DNA from: JACRAO01 sp964490895
GTDB taxonomy: Bacteria; Bdellovibrionota; UBA1018
Assembly: GCA_964490895.1 (NCBI GenBank)
Contig: CAZBEI010000125.1
Location: forward strand, 1-11,793
DNA: 11,793 bases
Reading direction: 5' to 3'
Of the stretch, positions 5,368 through 11,793 are shown one piece after another; position 1 is the first letter of the stretch; every line of letters starts with the position of its first letter. The notes below the pieces were generated by a model. It made no database searches. It was given only the letters and a program-made list of their open reading frames with translations, and was not told where the DNA came from. Made by a program: the position numbers and the translations under genes.

Positions 5368-7248
5368 TTATCCCCATCCTGCAAGCAGTGCCAAATGGTA
5401 AGTCACAAAAGAACCTCCATAGGCCAAAACAGTCATGTAAGCCAACATGACCGTAGGCCAAATCCAAGAATTTGTCTCACGCCTGGTGACTGCCAAAGTC
5501 GAAAGACACTGGCATGCTAAAATATACCAAACCAAAAGAGAAAGCGCAGTGGCTAAACTCCAGTCTCTGACCAAAGCTTGCCCTAAAGATATCGAGACAT
5601 CTCCCTCTTTAGCTTCGACAGCGTAGACTGTAGCCAAAGCACTGACCATCACCTCTCGTGCGGCAAAACCAGGAATGAGGGCCACTCCAATTCGCCAATT
5701 AAAACCAATGGGTTTTAAGATAGGCTCAATGGCGTGCCCGATTTTTCCAGCATAACTATAATGAATTGCAGGCTCCATATAACCCACAGGTGGTTTTGGG
5801 TAAGAAGCTAAAAACCAAAGCACAATGGACAGTGATAAAATCACAGTCCCAGCTCGACGTAAAAAAATCTGAATGCGTCCTAAAAGCCCCAAGCCGATGC
5901 TCTTGAGGTTGGGAGTTTTATAGGTTGGCAATTCAATCAAAAGAGGAGGAGTCGCTCCACGAAAAAGGGTAAATTTAAACCCAATTGCCACCAAAAGAGC
6001 GGCTATAATGCCCGCCAAATAGAGAGCAAACATCACCAGACCTTGCAATCTCACAGGGCCGAAAATAATACGATTCGGAATAAACGCAGCAATCAGCAAA
6101 GAATAAATGGGGAGTCTCGCCGAGCAAGTCATTAGTGGCGCAATGAGAATCGTCGTCAGCCGATCGCGGCGATTCTCGATGGTTCGAGTTGCCATAATAC
6201 CTGGAATGGCACATGCAAAAGAAGACAAAAGTGGGATAAAAGCCCTGCCATGGAGTCCAACTTTTCCCATGAGTCGGTCCATCAAAAAAGCAGCCCGTGC
6301 CATATAACCAGAATCTTCTAAAAATAAAATAAATAAAAACAATAAGAGAATTTGCGGCAGAAAAACAACAACGGAGCCCACGCCTGCTAAAACTCCTCCC
6401 ACCAAAAGACTTTGCAAAGCTCCAGCAGGAATGACGGTGGTCAAAAATAGGCTTAACTTTTGAACTCCCTCTTTAATCCAATCTTGAGGGAGAGTTGCCC
6501 AATTAAAAATAGCCTGAAACATCACCCCTAAAACAAAAAATAAAATCAAGGATCCTAAAAATGGATGCAATACAACACGGTCAATCCGATCACTCCACAA
6601 AGTGGGTCGAGCTCTTTTATAGATTGCAAGAGATAAAATCCGATCTACCTCTTTAAACCGCACTCTAATTTCTTCGGCCTGAGCCTGTTTCCAATGGGGC
6701 TCGTTTAGAGAACGGGTTTGCTTTAAAGTTTTTTGAACTTGCAAAAGCAGTTCCTCGGTTCCTTCTTTTTTGACAGCAACAGTGGGAACAACCGGCATGT
6801 CAAGCTCTTGTGATAAGACCTCCAAATCTAACTGCATGCCTCTTTTGTGGGCTAAATCCATCATATTTAAAGCTAAAACGAGTGGAATTTTTAAATCCTT
6901 TAACTCTAAAACCAGCCCTAGAGTTCTCTCTAAATTGGTTGCATCAGCCACCACCACTAAAAGTTCAGGAGCAAGTTCGTCTTTAAAGTTTCCTAAAATC
7001 ACATCTCGGGCAATTTTTTCATCAGGAGTTCGAGCATCTAAACTATAAGTTCCAGGCAAATCTAAAAGACTCAGCTTGACTCCAGAGGGAGTGCTCACAC
7101 GCCCCTCTTTTCTCTCCACGGTCACTCCGGGATAGTTTCCCACTTTTTGTCTTCCGCCCGTGATGGCATTAAAAAGGGCTGTCTTCCCGCAGTTTGGATT
7201 TCCCGCCAACGCAACTCTAAAAATATTTTCCGAGGTGAGCGCACTCAT
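5368..7248 (-). CDS. feoB: Ferrous iron transporter FeoB
   Basis: FeoB moves Fe(II) across the inner membrane. The 626-residue protein has the N-terminal G domain with G1 GNPNCGKT at 16-23, G2 Thr43 in PGVTVE, G3 DLPG at 63-66 and G4 NMMD at 128-131. A helical linker follows to about 220. The membrane part then starts near 228 with a first hydrophobic helix and includes the conserved Cys segments FACAIPG (344-350) and TCSARLP (374-380), and the gate-like GFAAREVMVSAL (528-539). It is slightly short but complete for the family. Its ATG overlaps the feoA stop in ATGA (7245-7248), so the two are translationally coupled. No frame problem is seen. Confidence 0.96.
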   Translation of the reverse strand: MSALTSENIFRVALAGNPNCGKTALFNAITGGRQKVGNYPGVTVERKEGRVSTPSGVKLSLLDLPGTYSLDARTPDEKIARDVILGNFKDELAPELLVVVADATNLERTLGLVLELKDLKIPLVLALNMMDLAHKRGMQLDLEVLSQELDMPVVPTVAVKKEGTEELLLQVQKTLKQTRSLNEPHWKQAQAEEIRVRFKEVDRILSLAIYKRARPTLWSDRIDRVVLHPFLGSLILFFVLGVMFQAIFNWATLPQDWIKEGVQKLSLFLTTVIPAGALQSLLVGGVLAGVGSVVVFLPQILLLFLFILFLEDSGYMARAAFLMDRLMGKVGLHGRAFIPLLSSFACAIPGIMATRTIENRRDRLTTILIAPLMTCSARLPIYSLLIAAFIPNRIIFGPVRLQGLVMFALYLAGIIAALLVAIGFKFTLFRGATPPLLIELPTYKTPNLKSIGLGLLGRIQIFLRRAGTVILSLSIVLWFLASYPKPPVGYMEPAIHYSYAGKIGHAIEPILKPIGFNWRIGVALIPGFAAREVMVSALATVYAVEAKEGDVSISLGQALVRDWSLATALSLLVWYILACQCLSTLAVTRRETNSWIWPTVMLAYMTVLAYGGSFVTYHLALLAGWG

Positions 7249-7496
7249 GAGGGGTTTTCCTTTACTTCTACAATGACAAGATTGGCTTCACTTCTGCGCA
7301 GAGCGAGCAGGCTTCCTCTGACTCGCACTGCAATGGGATCCTTACTCAAAGGAGCTTCGTGGACAAGCTCAACTTGCCCGCCCTCTATCAAGCCCATCTC
7401 TAAAAGCCGTCTCGATAAAGCAGGATCAGTGCCTGGCTCTACCGAAACAATCATGCCCTTTTGTCCTTTTTTAAACTGTCCTAGTTTTTGAAGCAT
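7245..7496 (-). CDS. feoA: Ferrous iron transport protein FeoA
   Basis: FeoA is a small cytoplasmic SH3-like protein needed for FeoB activity. The 83 residues show the family pattern: an early KGQKGMIVSVEPG strand pair, the helix-turn LSRRLLEMGLIEGGQVELV, and the final VRVRGSLLALRRSEANLVIVE. Length is typical. The ATG at 7496 has a weak GGAAAAG-type ribosome site. It is the first gene of the operon and lies divergently from an ArsR-type metal sensor, so control of iron uptake by that sensor is possible. Confidence 0.92.
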   Translation of the reverse strand: MLQKLGQFKKGQKGMIVSVEPGTDPALSRRLLEMGLIEGGQVELVHEAPLSKDPIAVRVRGSLLALRRSEANLVIVEVKENPS

Positions 7497-7569
7497 TTAT
7501 ATTTTCTTTTCCAGCCTTCAGGGTCACAAAGTCGTTTTTTTTCTTTTTCTGAACATATCAATGTATATC

Positions 7570-7598
7570 GATATATTAATATATTCCAAATAAGTCAA
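7570..7598 (-). promoter_or_regulatory. Candidate feoAB promoter
   Basis: On the minus strand TTGACT (7598-7593) is followed after 17 bp by TATATC (7575-7570). The region also contains palindromic AT tracts, TATATCGATATA (7564-7575) and ATATATTAATATAT (7571-7584), which could be operators. The leader to feoA would be about 65 nt. Confidence 0.35.
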
Positions 7599-7698
7599 TC
7601 AAGACTAATTAATATAAACCACTTTGATGTAGGCAATAAATTGACTAATTATAAGGGTTTTAATAAAGTATATTGACAGATTAAGTCAATTTTGACAT
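7593..7698. repeat. Cluster of five TTGAC/GTCAA motifs between feoA and arsR
   Basis: AGTCAAT at 7593-7599, ATTGACT at 7640-7646, ATTGACA at 7672-7678, AGTCAAT at 7684-7690 and TTTGACA at 7691-7697 occur in about 105 bp. Two form an inverted pair (ATTGAC 7672-7677, GTCAAT 7685-7690). The sequence GACTAATTA is also repeated at 7603-7611 and 7643-7651. They may be operator half-sites, -35 elements, or both. Confidence 0.4.
7641..7669 (+). promoter_or_regulatory. Candidate promoter of the arsR-type gene
   Basis: TTGACT (7641-7646) is followed after 17 bp by TAAAGT (7664-7669). The expected leader would carry the inverted TTGAC pair at 7672-7696. A consensus TTGACA at 7673-7678 lacks a matching -10. 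Confidence 0.25.
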
Positions 7699-7714
7699 CT
7701 ATGAGTGTACATAT

Positions 7715-8074
7715 ATGCAAACATCAACACAAAGTACTCCCGCCTCAACACACCATGGTATTAGAAAAAAAATTCTGCGACAAATGCAGCCTAAAAAAAT
7801 GTTTGTACTCCTGGCCGAAACCTTTCAAGCTCTGGGCGACTCTTCGCGAATTCAGATCATTTGGGCCCTTTCGCACGGTGAACTCTGCGTTGGAGAAATG
7901 GCCGAACTTTTAGATATGAATCAACCCACAGTGAGCCATCACCTGAGAACACTCAGAAACTTAAAACTAGTCAGAGTTCGAAAAGACGGCCGAACTTCTT
8001 TTTATACATTAGATGACGAACACATTGAGCACTTGCTCCACGAAGGCATGAAGCACGTAGAGGATTTTCTCTAG
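7715..8074 (+). CDS. ArsR/SmtB-family metal-sensing repressor
   Basis: The 119-residue protein is a winged-helix ArsR-family repressor: ALGDSSRIQIIWAL, ELCVGEMAELL, then the recognition helix MNQPTVSHHLRTLRNLKLV and a beta wing (RKDGRTSFYTL). The last helix carries D101-x-H103 and H114-x-x-D117 with the spacing of the alpha-5 zinc/cobalt site of SmtB and CzrA; SmtB has Glu at the last position. C58 in ELCVGE and the N-terminal His13-His14 could add an alpha-3N-like site. Such proteins leave DNA on binding metal. No efflux gene is adjacent; the divergent neighbour is feoAB, so it may regulate iron uptake or itself. The ATG at 7715 has only a weak GAG ribosome site. Family call is firm; metal and target are inferred. 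Confidence 0.9.
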   Translation: MQTSTQSTPASTHHGIRKKILRQMQPKKMFVLLAETFQALGDSSRIQIIWALSHGELCVGEMAELLDMNQPTVSHHLRTLRNLKLVRVRKDGRTSFYTLDDEHIEHLLHEGMKHVEDFL

Positions 8075-8076
8075 TT

Positions 8077-8775
8077 TTATTTTCCGTCTGGAGATGGAAC
8101 CTGCACTGCAACTGGCGAAGCAACCTCCACTGGTTTTAATTCTTTGAGTCTTTTTTCTGCCTCTTGCCTGATGACTTCTAACTCAGTATTTTTTGTTCTA
8201 TTCGGCCTAATAAACGGCTGTTTTTTTTCAAATATTTGTCTTCGATCAGGATTCTGAGAGCCCTCTTTCGAAACATAGGCCACTGGAATAGGCTTAAGCC
8301 TGACTTCATTTTTTGCAGGCTTTTGATTTCTAAGTGGGCGAAACTCTTGAGACTCTCTGGATTCTCGAGGGTCCTGTCTTTTATTTCGGTCTCCAGATCT
8401 TTTCTGATTTCCATGCCCCCTTGATTTTGGCCCTCTTTGATCTCCCAAGGGTCTGCGCCCTCTCTCCTGATTTTCAAGCGCAGGATAATACTCCGGGAAA
8501 AAAACATGGCCGTCTCGTTTTTCGGCGCGCTCCGGAATTTTGTCTGTCTCCGTGGCACTATAGACCACGACTCGCTTCAATCCCTGAGACCTATTTTTGA
8601 TGCTCTGTACTGCGTCAAGAAAGGTTTTTAGTTTATCTCCATCTCTCTTTGTAGCAAGACCAATAGTCAGGTGGATTTCTTCTTCGGGCTTACCCGCGAG
8701 CGCGAGCATCTCCATCGTATTCAAAGTATTTAACAACTCAATTCCATTAAACTCAGTCAGTGTTTTTAGTGCCAT
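8077..8775 (-). CDS. Unrecognised protein with a disordered basic tail
   Basis: I do not recognise this 232-residue protein. Residues 1-75 look folded, with helix (FNGIELLNTLNTMEMLAL) and a strand (KRVVVYSA). From about 100 to 200 it is low-complexity and rich in Arg, Lys, Gly, Gln, Glu and Asn, with RGRR, RGPKSRGHG and RESRESQEF pieces, so probably disordered and perhaps RNA- or protein-binding. A short helical stretch (VIRQEAEKRLKELK) precedes a Pro/Val-rich end. No signal peptide is seen. It begins 38 nt after the dioxygenase-like gene and ends 2 nt from the convergent arsR-type gene. Codon phase is open over the full length, and reading frames on the other strand here are shorter, which favours it as real. 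Confidence 0.7.
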   Translation of the reverse strand: MALKTLTEFNGIELLNTLNTMEMLALAGKPEEEIHLTIGLATKRDGDKLKTFLDAVQSIKNRSQGLKRVVVYSATETDKIPERAEKRDGHVFFPEYYPALENQERGRRPLGDQRGPKSRGHGNQKRSGDRNKRQDPRESRESQEFRPLRNQKPAKNEVRLKPIPVAYVSKEGSQNPDRRQIFEKKQPFIRPNRTKNTELEVIRQEAEKRLKELKPVEVASPVAVQVPSPDGK

Positions 8776-8813
8776 CGAATAGACTTTCTATTACATTTGT
8801 CTTGAGACTTCAC

Positions 8814-9944
8814 CTATTTTTTTTGATCTGCGCTCCAACTCATAAAATACTCCGAAATCTCAACCGTTTTGGCCACTTCTGTGGCATTTAAGGGCTGAGA
8901 GGTATCTATCATGACAGCAATTTCCTCTGTAGCCACCTTATCCTGTGCATTTTTCATGGCATTGGGGTGAGGGCCATGGTGAATTCCCTGTGGATGCCAA
9001 GTCATGGCACCTTTGCCGATTCCCTCACGCGAAAAAAACTGACCTGCATGGTAAAAAAGCACTTCGTCAAAATCAATGTTACGGTGATAAAAAGGAACTT
9101 TGAGAGCTCCAGGCTCGCTCTCAAGAGGTCTGGGCAAAAAAGAACAAACCACAAAATTTTTCCCTAAAAAAGTCGTGTGAACACTTGGCGGGAGGTGATA
9201 GCGAGGCGAAATAATGGGTCTAATCTCGCCCACATGCAACGCCCAGGGAGACAAATCGCCCTTCCACCCCATGGCGTTGAGTGGATTCCAAGGATAAAAA
9301 ACATGGGTCCACTCATTTTGCCTCTTAATATGAACTTCGTATTCCCCTTTTAGATTTTTTCCACCTTTACTCTCAGACTCTTGCAATATCGGGATTCGCA
9401 TCACCATGGGATCAAACTGCGCATGACGACCCAACATCCCACGATCAGGCAATCCAACTTCTGAGGCCGACTCAATCACCAGGTGGGTGTTAGCGTCCTC
9501 GGGAATAAACCGAAAAGTCACCCCACGTGGGAGGACTAAATAATCTCCAGGCGAATAATTCAAATTTCCATAGTCGGTCTCTAGAACTCCCTGGCCTTCG
9601 TGGATAAAGCGAACTTCGTCTCCATCTGCATTTCTCTGAAAAAAATCAGGTACCCTCTTGATTTTAGAAATCCCAATTTTGACATCACTATTTTCTAATA
9701 AAAATTGCACACCGTTTATGTCATTCACTTCGGTGGCTTGATAGGCACGCGGTTTTAGGGGTCCTTCGATCCTGAGCCATCCAGTAGGAGGATGGCGGTG
9801 GTACAAATGGCTCGTACGTCCATAAAATCCCTGCCTTCCATGCTCTTCTTCGTAGGAGTCTTGTGGCAAATGGACATGAGGTTGTTTCGAAAATTTTCCC
9901 TGTGACCAGCCAAATCCTGAGGGGACGTTTTTACTTTTTGACAT
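8814..9944 (-). CDS. Homogentisate 1,2-dioxygenase family protein
   Basis: Homogentisate dioxygenase opens the ring of homogentisate to maleylacetoacetate in tyrosine breakdown, using Fe(II). The 376-residue product shows a cupin with GNLNYSPGDYLVLPRGVTFRF (126-146) and the iron region VPFYHRNIDFDEVLFY...GIHHGPHP, giving likely ligands H287, E294 and H323. It is shorter than the human enzyme and belongs to the bacterial branch, where the substrate is not always tested. The ATG at 9944 is preferred; the longer reading from 10031 would overlap the lipoprotein gene by 44 nt and adds residues unlike the family. No other tyrosine-degradation gene lies in the window. It sits 43 nt after the lipoprotein gene and may be cotranscribed. 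Confidence 0.85.
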   Translation of the reverse strand: MSKSKNVPSGFGWSQGKFSKQPHVHLPQDSYEEEHGRQGFYGRTSHLYHRHPPTGWLRIEGPLKPRAYQATEVNDINGVQFLLENSDVKIGISKIKRVPDFFQRNADGDEVRFIHEGQGVLETDYGNLNYSPGDYLVLPRGVTFRFIPEDANTHLVIESASEVGLPDRGMLGRHAQFDPMVMRIPILQESESKGGKNLKGEYEVHIKRQNEWTHVFYPWNPLNAMGWKGDLSPWALHVGEIRPIISPRYHLPPSVHTTFLGKNFVVCSFLPRPLESEPGALKVPFYHRNIDFDEVLFYHAGQFFSREGIGKGAMTWHPQGIHHGPHPNAMKNAQDKVATEEIAVMIDTSQPLNATEVAKTVEISEYFMSWSADQKK

Positions 9945-9987
9945 AGCTTTAGAATTACCATGAGTCGATGCGATGAGGTAGAGGATT

Positions 9988-10731
9988 TTATTTGTATTGT
10001 GCTTCGAAATGCATTGCCTTGAATGCTGCAATATCTTCGGCTTTCATCACTCCAGCAGCAATAAAGGGATCAAAAAAAGCATGGACGCTATGATAATTTT
10101 TTTCATTATCTTCGTCTGTTGACCCATCACAGTTTTGATAAGGTGACACATCAAGATAACATCGTTCAATGTCTTTTAAGGTCGTTTCGCAACTTCCTTT
10201 TTTGAGCTCTTTCATCACAATGCTCAAAGTTGTTTTTAATTCAATTTTTCCGATGATGTCTAATTTTAATACTTCATTTTTCAAGGGAGTGTCAAATTTA
10301 TAGAGCGAACCTTCTTCGCTTAAAATCACATAAGTTTTGCAATCATCATCAAGCCAAAGTGTCTCAGGTTGGGTCTCTTGAGTGTAATAGAGTCCTCCCT
10401 TTGTGTCCAAATAGACGGGGAATTTTCTGGCCTTGTCATCGAGTGGATCATCCCGATAATTGGTCAAAAAAGCCCCTCCTGTTCTCGTATTTACTAAATA
10501 AAAATGAATAGGATTGGTGTAAATTTTTTTAAAAGTAGTGGGCATATGCTCCAAAGAAATTTCTGCCCTCAAGCTCGAATTGTGCTCCGCAGATAAAAAG
10601 AGTGAAGAGGGCTCCATACGATAATATCCTGTGATTTCTTCGAACTTTAATTGGGGGGGTTGTTCAATGTAATTTCCAACTCTGCAAGCACTCAAAAAGA
10701 TTAGGAATAAGAGAGAAATACGAAATAGCAC
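9988..10731 (-). CDS. Predicted lipoprotein of unknown function
   Basis: The 247-residue protein starts with a short signal peptide (MLFRISLLFLIF) and a lipobox, LSAC, at 13-16, so Cys16 is the likely lipid-modified residue. The following RVG gives no clear sorting rule for this group. Four further cysteines, C131, C181, C191 and C201, could form two disulphides outside the cytoplasm. I see no known domain. The start is GTG at 10731, supported by a very strong ribosome site, AAGGAGG at 10738-10744 on the minus strand, six bases upstream. It is the first gene of a minus-strand series with the dioxygenase-like gene, and it diverges from maf. Confidence 0.8.
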   Translation of the reverse strand: MLFRISLLFLIFLSACRVGNYIEQPPQLKFEEITGYYRMEPSSLFLSAEHNSSLRAEISLEHMPTTFKKIYTNPIHFYLVNTRTGGAFLTNYRDDPLDDKARKFPVYLDTKGGLYYTQETQPETLWLDDDCKTYVILSEEGSLYKFDTPLKNEVLKLDIIGKIELKTTLSIVMKELKKGSCETTLKDIERCYLDVSPYQNCDGSTDEDNEKNYHSVHAFFDPFIAAGVMKAEDIAAFKAMHFEAQYK

Positions 10732-10737
10732 AAAAAG

Positions 10738-10744
10738 CCTCCTT
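10738..10744 (-). promoter_or_regulatory. Strong ribosome binding site deciding a GTG start
   Basis: AAGGAGG on the minus strand lies 6 nt before the GTG of the lipoprotein gene and fixes that start. It is the best Shine-Dalgarno match I noticed in the window. Confidence 0.7.
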
Positions 10745-10836
10745 GCCTCTAACCCTCTTATCGGCGGGGAGACTAGGGGACTTTAGGTTAAATAGGGGCA
10801 AAATAGTGGCAATGCGAGTACAATAGGTAACACTAC

Positions 10837-11445
10837 ATGACTATAAAAAATATACCGATCATCCTCGCCTCTGGATCTCCCAGGCGAAGGTGGCTACTCA
10901 AGCGGGCTGGAGTTCGTACAAAAGTTTGTGCGCCCAATATTACAGAAAAAAGAATCCCGGGCGAAACTCCACGTACAACGGTAAAACGGCTTGCAAAAGT
11001 AAAAGCTTTCTTTGTCTTCAAAAAATTAACCCTGAAAAAGCCCACTTTAATTCTAGCAGCAGACACTCTCGTTGTGGCCCCAGACAAAAAAACAGTCCTA
11101 GGTAAACCTCACTCTTACAAAGCCGCTTTTCGAATGCTCAACCTGCTTTCTGGCCGTACTCACCAAGTTTTGACAGGTTATTGTCTGATCCTGGCAGGGC
11201 TGGGTTCTGCTAAACCAGATTGGGTTTTAATCAGAGCCGTGAGCTCGCGAGTCAAAATGAAAAAACTTTCACAAAAACTTATCTCTCAATACCTCAAAAC
11301 AAAAGAACCCTACGACAAAGCAGGAGCCTATGCTGCACAAGGAAAAGCAGCTCGATTTATAGAAAAAATTACAGGCAGTACTACTAACGTGGTTGGACTC
11401 CCAATGGAAAAGTTATTAGAGGATTTAAGGAAAAAACTGCTCTGA
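10837..11445 (+). CDS. maf: Maf/YhdE-family nucleoside triphosphate pyrophosphatase
   Basis: Maf proteins hydrolyse non-canonical or excess nucleotides (dTTP/UTP and modified pyrimidines in the YhdE branch) to monophosphates. The 202 residues show all family motifs: SGSPRR at 12-17, AADT with the catalytic D76, GKP at 89-91, SGRTHQVLTGYC at 105-116, and the EPYDKAGAYAAQG signature at 157-169, then GSTTNVVGLP. The EPYDKAGAY form fits the dTTP/UTP type. The ATG at 10837 has AGGT 8 nt upstream. Lys content is rather high but the gene is intact. A weak hairpin and T-run follow the stop. Confidence 0.92.
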   Translation: MTIKNIPIILASGSPRRRWLLKRAGVRTKVCAPNITEKRIPGETPRTTVKRLAKVKAFFVFKKLTLKKPTLILAADTLVVAPDKKTVLGKPHSYKAAFRMLNLLSGRTHQVLTGYCLILAGLGSAKPDWVLIRAVSSRVKMKKLSQKLISQYLKTKEPYDKAGAYAAQGKAARFIEKITGSTTNVVGLPMEKLLEDLRKKLL

Positions 11446-11457
11446 GCCCAGAAAAAT

Positions 11458-11503
11458 ACTCTGAGAAAGTAGAATCAGAGTCATTCAACCTTTGCTTTTT
11501 TTT
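11458..11503 (+). terminator. Possible terminator after maf
   Basis: ACTCTGA (11458-11464) pairs with TCAGAGT (11475-11481) around a 10-nt loop, and eight T follow at 11496-11503. The 14-nt gap between stem and T-run makes it a poor match to the classical form. Confidence 0.3.
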
Positions 11504-11531
11504 GACTGTTTGATTTACAGATGGTGATACT

Positions 11532-11576
11532 ATTACCTTGGATTTTATCAATATAGGTGATAAAATCCAAGGTAAT
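11532..11576. repeat. Perfect 19-bp inverted repeat before an ATPase remnant
   Basis: ATTACCTTGGATTTTATCA (11532-11550) and TGATAAAATCCAAGGTAAT (11558-11576) are exact reverse complements with a 7-bp spacer. No T-run follows on either side, so it is not a normal terminator. It stops 2 nt before the ATG at 11579. A possible promoter, TTGACT (11502-11507) and GATACT (11526-11531), abuts its left arm. It may be an operator or a leader hairpin. Confidence 0.75.
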
Positions 11577-11578
11577 TT

Positions 11579-11716
11579 ATGCAAAGAGCTTCCGTTCAAT
11601 ATCTTCAAAATTGGTATGCAAGAATAGACAGAAAACAGTTGCCAGGATATTGGGGCCTTCTTCGCCCAAGTCAAACAATCTCTTCTGGTGCTTTCATTCC
11701 CTTAAAAGAAAAATAA
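11579..11716 (+). pseudogene. 5' remnant of a possible third AAA/DUF4143-type ATPase
   Basis: The 45-codon reading frame starts MQRASVQYLQNWYARIDRKQL, close to the beginning of ATPases of this type, which have a Trp-containing helix, then RKPLVLRGARQVGKS. After RKQL the family pattern is lost and no Walker A follows. The remaining codons, from about 11642, run antisense over the end of the MFS gene and are probably not true protein. I read it as a short N-terminal piece left by a deletion or failed insertion, still preceded by its palindrome. The similarity is from memory of the family and is short, so the call is tentative. Confidence 0.45.
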
Positions 11717-11793
11717 AGAAGCACATCATAAGAAATTTTAAGCAGCGCCCCAATCAACAACGGTAAAGCCAAAGACATTTTTTGCATAAAAAA
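11671..11793 (-). CDS. MFS transporter, C-terminal end (partial)
   Basis: The gene enters from the right edge and only its last 40 codons are present. They read a membrane helix and tail, SLALPLLIGALLKISYDVLLY then FSFKGMKAPEE, which matches the usual end of major facilitator transporters (P-F-L-x-G-G-x-L-K-x-x-Y-D-L-x-L-Y). The stop TGA is at 11671-11673. The substrate cannot be told from this piece. The ATPase remnant on the opposite strand overlaps its last 46 nt. Confidence 0.6.
   Translation of the reverse strand, partial: FFMQKMSLALPLLIGALLKISYDVLLYFSFKGMKAPEEIV

Noticed and set aside
6107..7491. Several plus-strand open frames opposite feoA and feoB
   Set aside because: feoA and feoB are unmistakable on the minus strand; the opposite frames show no family pattern.
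7706..7723. Possible ArsR operator overlapping the start codon
   Set aside because: TGTACATATATG contains small palindromes but no convincing 12-2-12 repeat.
7692..7913. 73-codon frame overlapping the arsR-type gene
   Set aside because: The 119-residue frame has a complete ArsR domain; this one is a frame shadow despite several Cys and Lys residues.
8178..8558. Open frame of 126 codons on the minus strand inside the basic protein gene
   Set aside because: It lies inside the longer 232-residue frame and shows no domain; it is a shadow caused by the Arg-rich coding sequence.
9945..10031. Upstream extension of the dioxygenase-like gene to an ATG at 10031
   Set aside because: It would overlap the lipoprotein gene by 44 nt, and the added residues do not look like the family; the ATG at 9944 gives a normal N-terminus.
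1..11793. CRISPR array, tRNA, rRNA or phage integrase
   Set aside because: I saw no regularly spaced repeats, no cloverleaf-like sequence and no integrase or transposase motifs.

Overview
The window looks like accessory chromosomal DNA from an AT-rich Gram-negative bacterium. A lipoprotein with a lipobox, homogentisate dioxygenase, TrmB and Maf fit that reading. The style of several proteins (a free-standing zinc-ribbon next to trmB, an AbiEii-type toxin, many DUF4143 ATPases) recalls Bdellovibrionota or other former Deltaproteobacteria, but this placement is an inference and cannot be settled from the sequence alone.

Left part (1-2880): a cluster of selfish or toxin-antitoxin-like modules. 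On the minus strand are an intact AAA ATPase of the DUF4143 family (126-1265) and a small DUF4258/DUF2283 pair (1419-1861). Next to them I find a relic of a second DUF4143 ATPase (1901-2055): its first 26 codons and what looks like its last ~15 codons survive in different frames. On the plus strand follows a vapBC-type module (2135-2718) whose antitoxin has lost its N-terminal DNA-binding half exactly where the relic begins. A likely terminator closes vapC.

Middle part (2963-7496): a short zinc-ribbon protein and trmB (plus strand) face a minus-strand HTH antitoxin / AbiEii-like nucleotidyltransferase toxin pair, whose promoter lies inside a perfect 13-bp inverted repeat. Upstream on the same strand is a ferrous-iron uptake operon, feoA-feoB plus a small Cys-rich membrane protein.

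Right part (7497-11793): a SmtB/CzrA-type ArsR metal sensor diverges from feoA across a 218-bp region carrying five TTGAC/GTCAA motifs. It is followed by a minus-strand series (lipoprotein, homogentisate-dioxygenase-like protein, disordered basic protein), then maf on the plus strand. The end of the window holds a perfect 19-bp palindrome directly before a 5' remnant of what may be a third DUF4143-type ATPase, and the C-terminus of an MFS transporter entering from the right edge.

The most interesting pattern is that all three ATPase copies or relics are preceded by an inverted repeat near their start codon, while the intact copy and the first relic share a 17-bp 3' flank. This suggests a repeatedly inserted, self-regulated ATPase unit that leaves scars in neighbouring genes.
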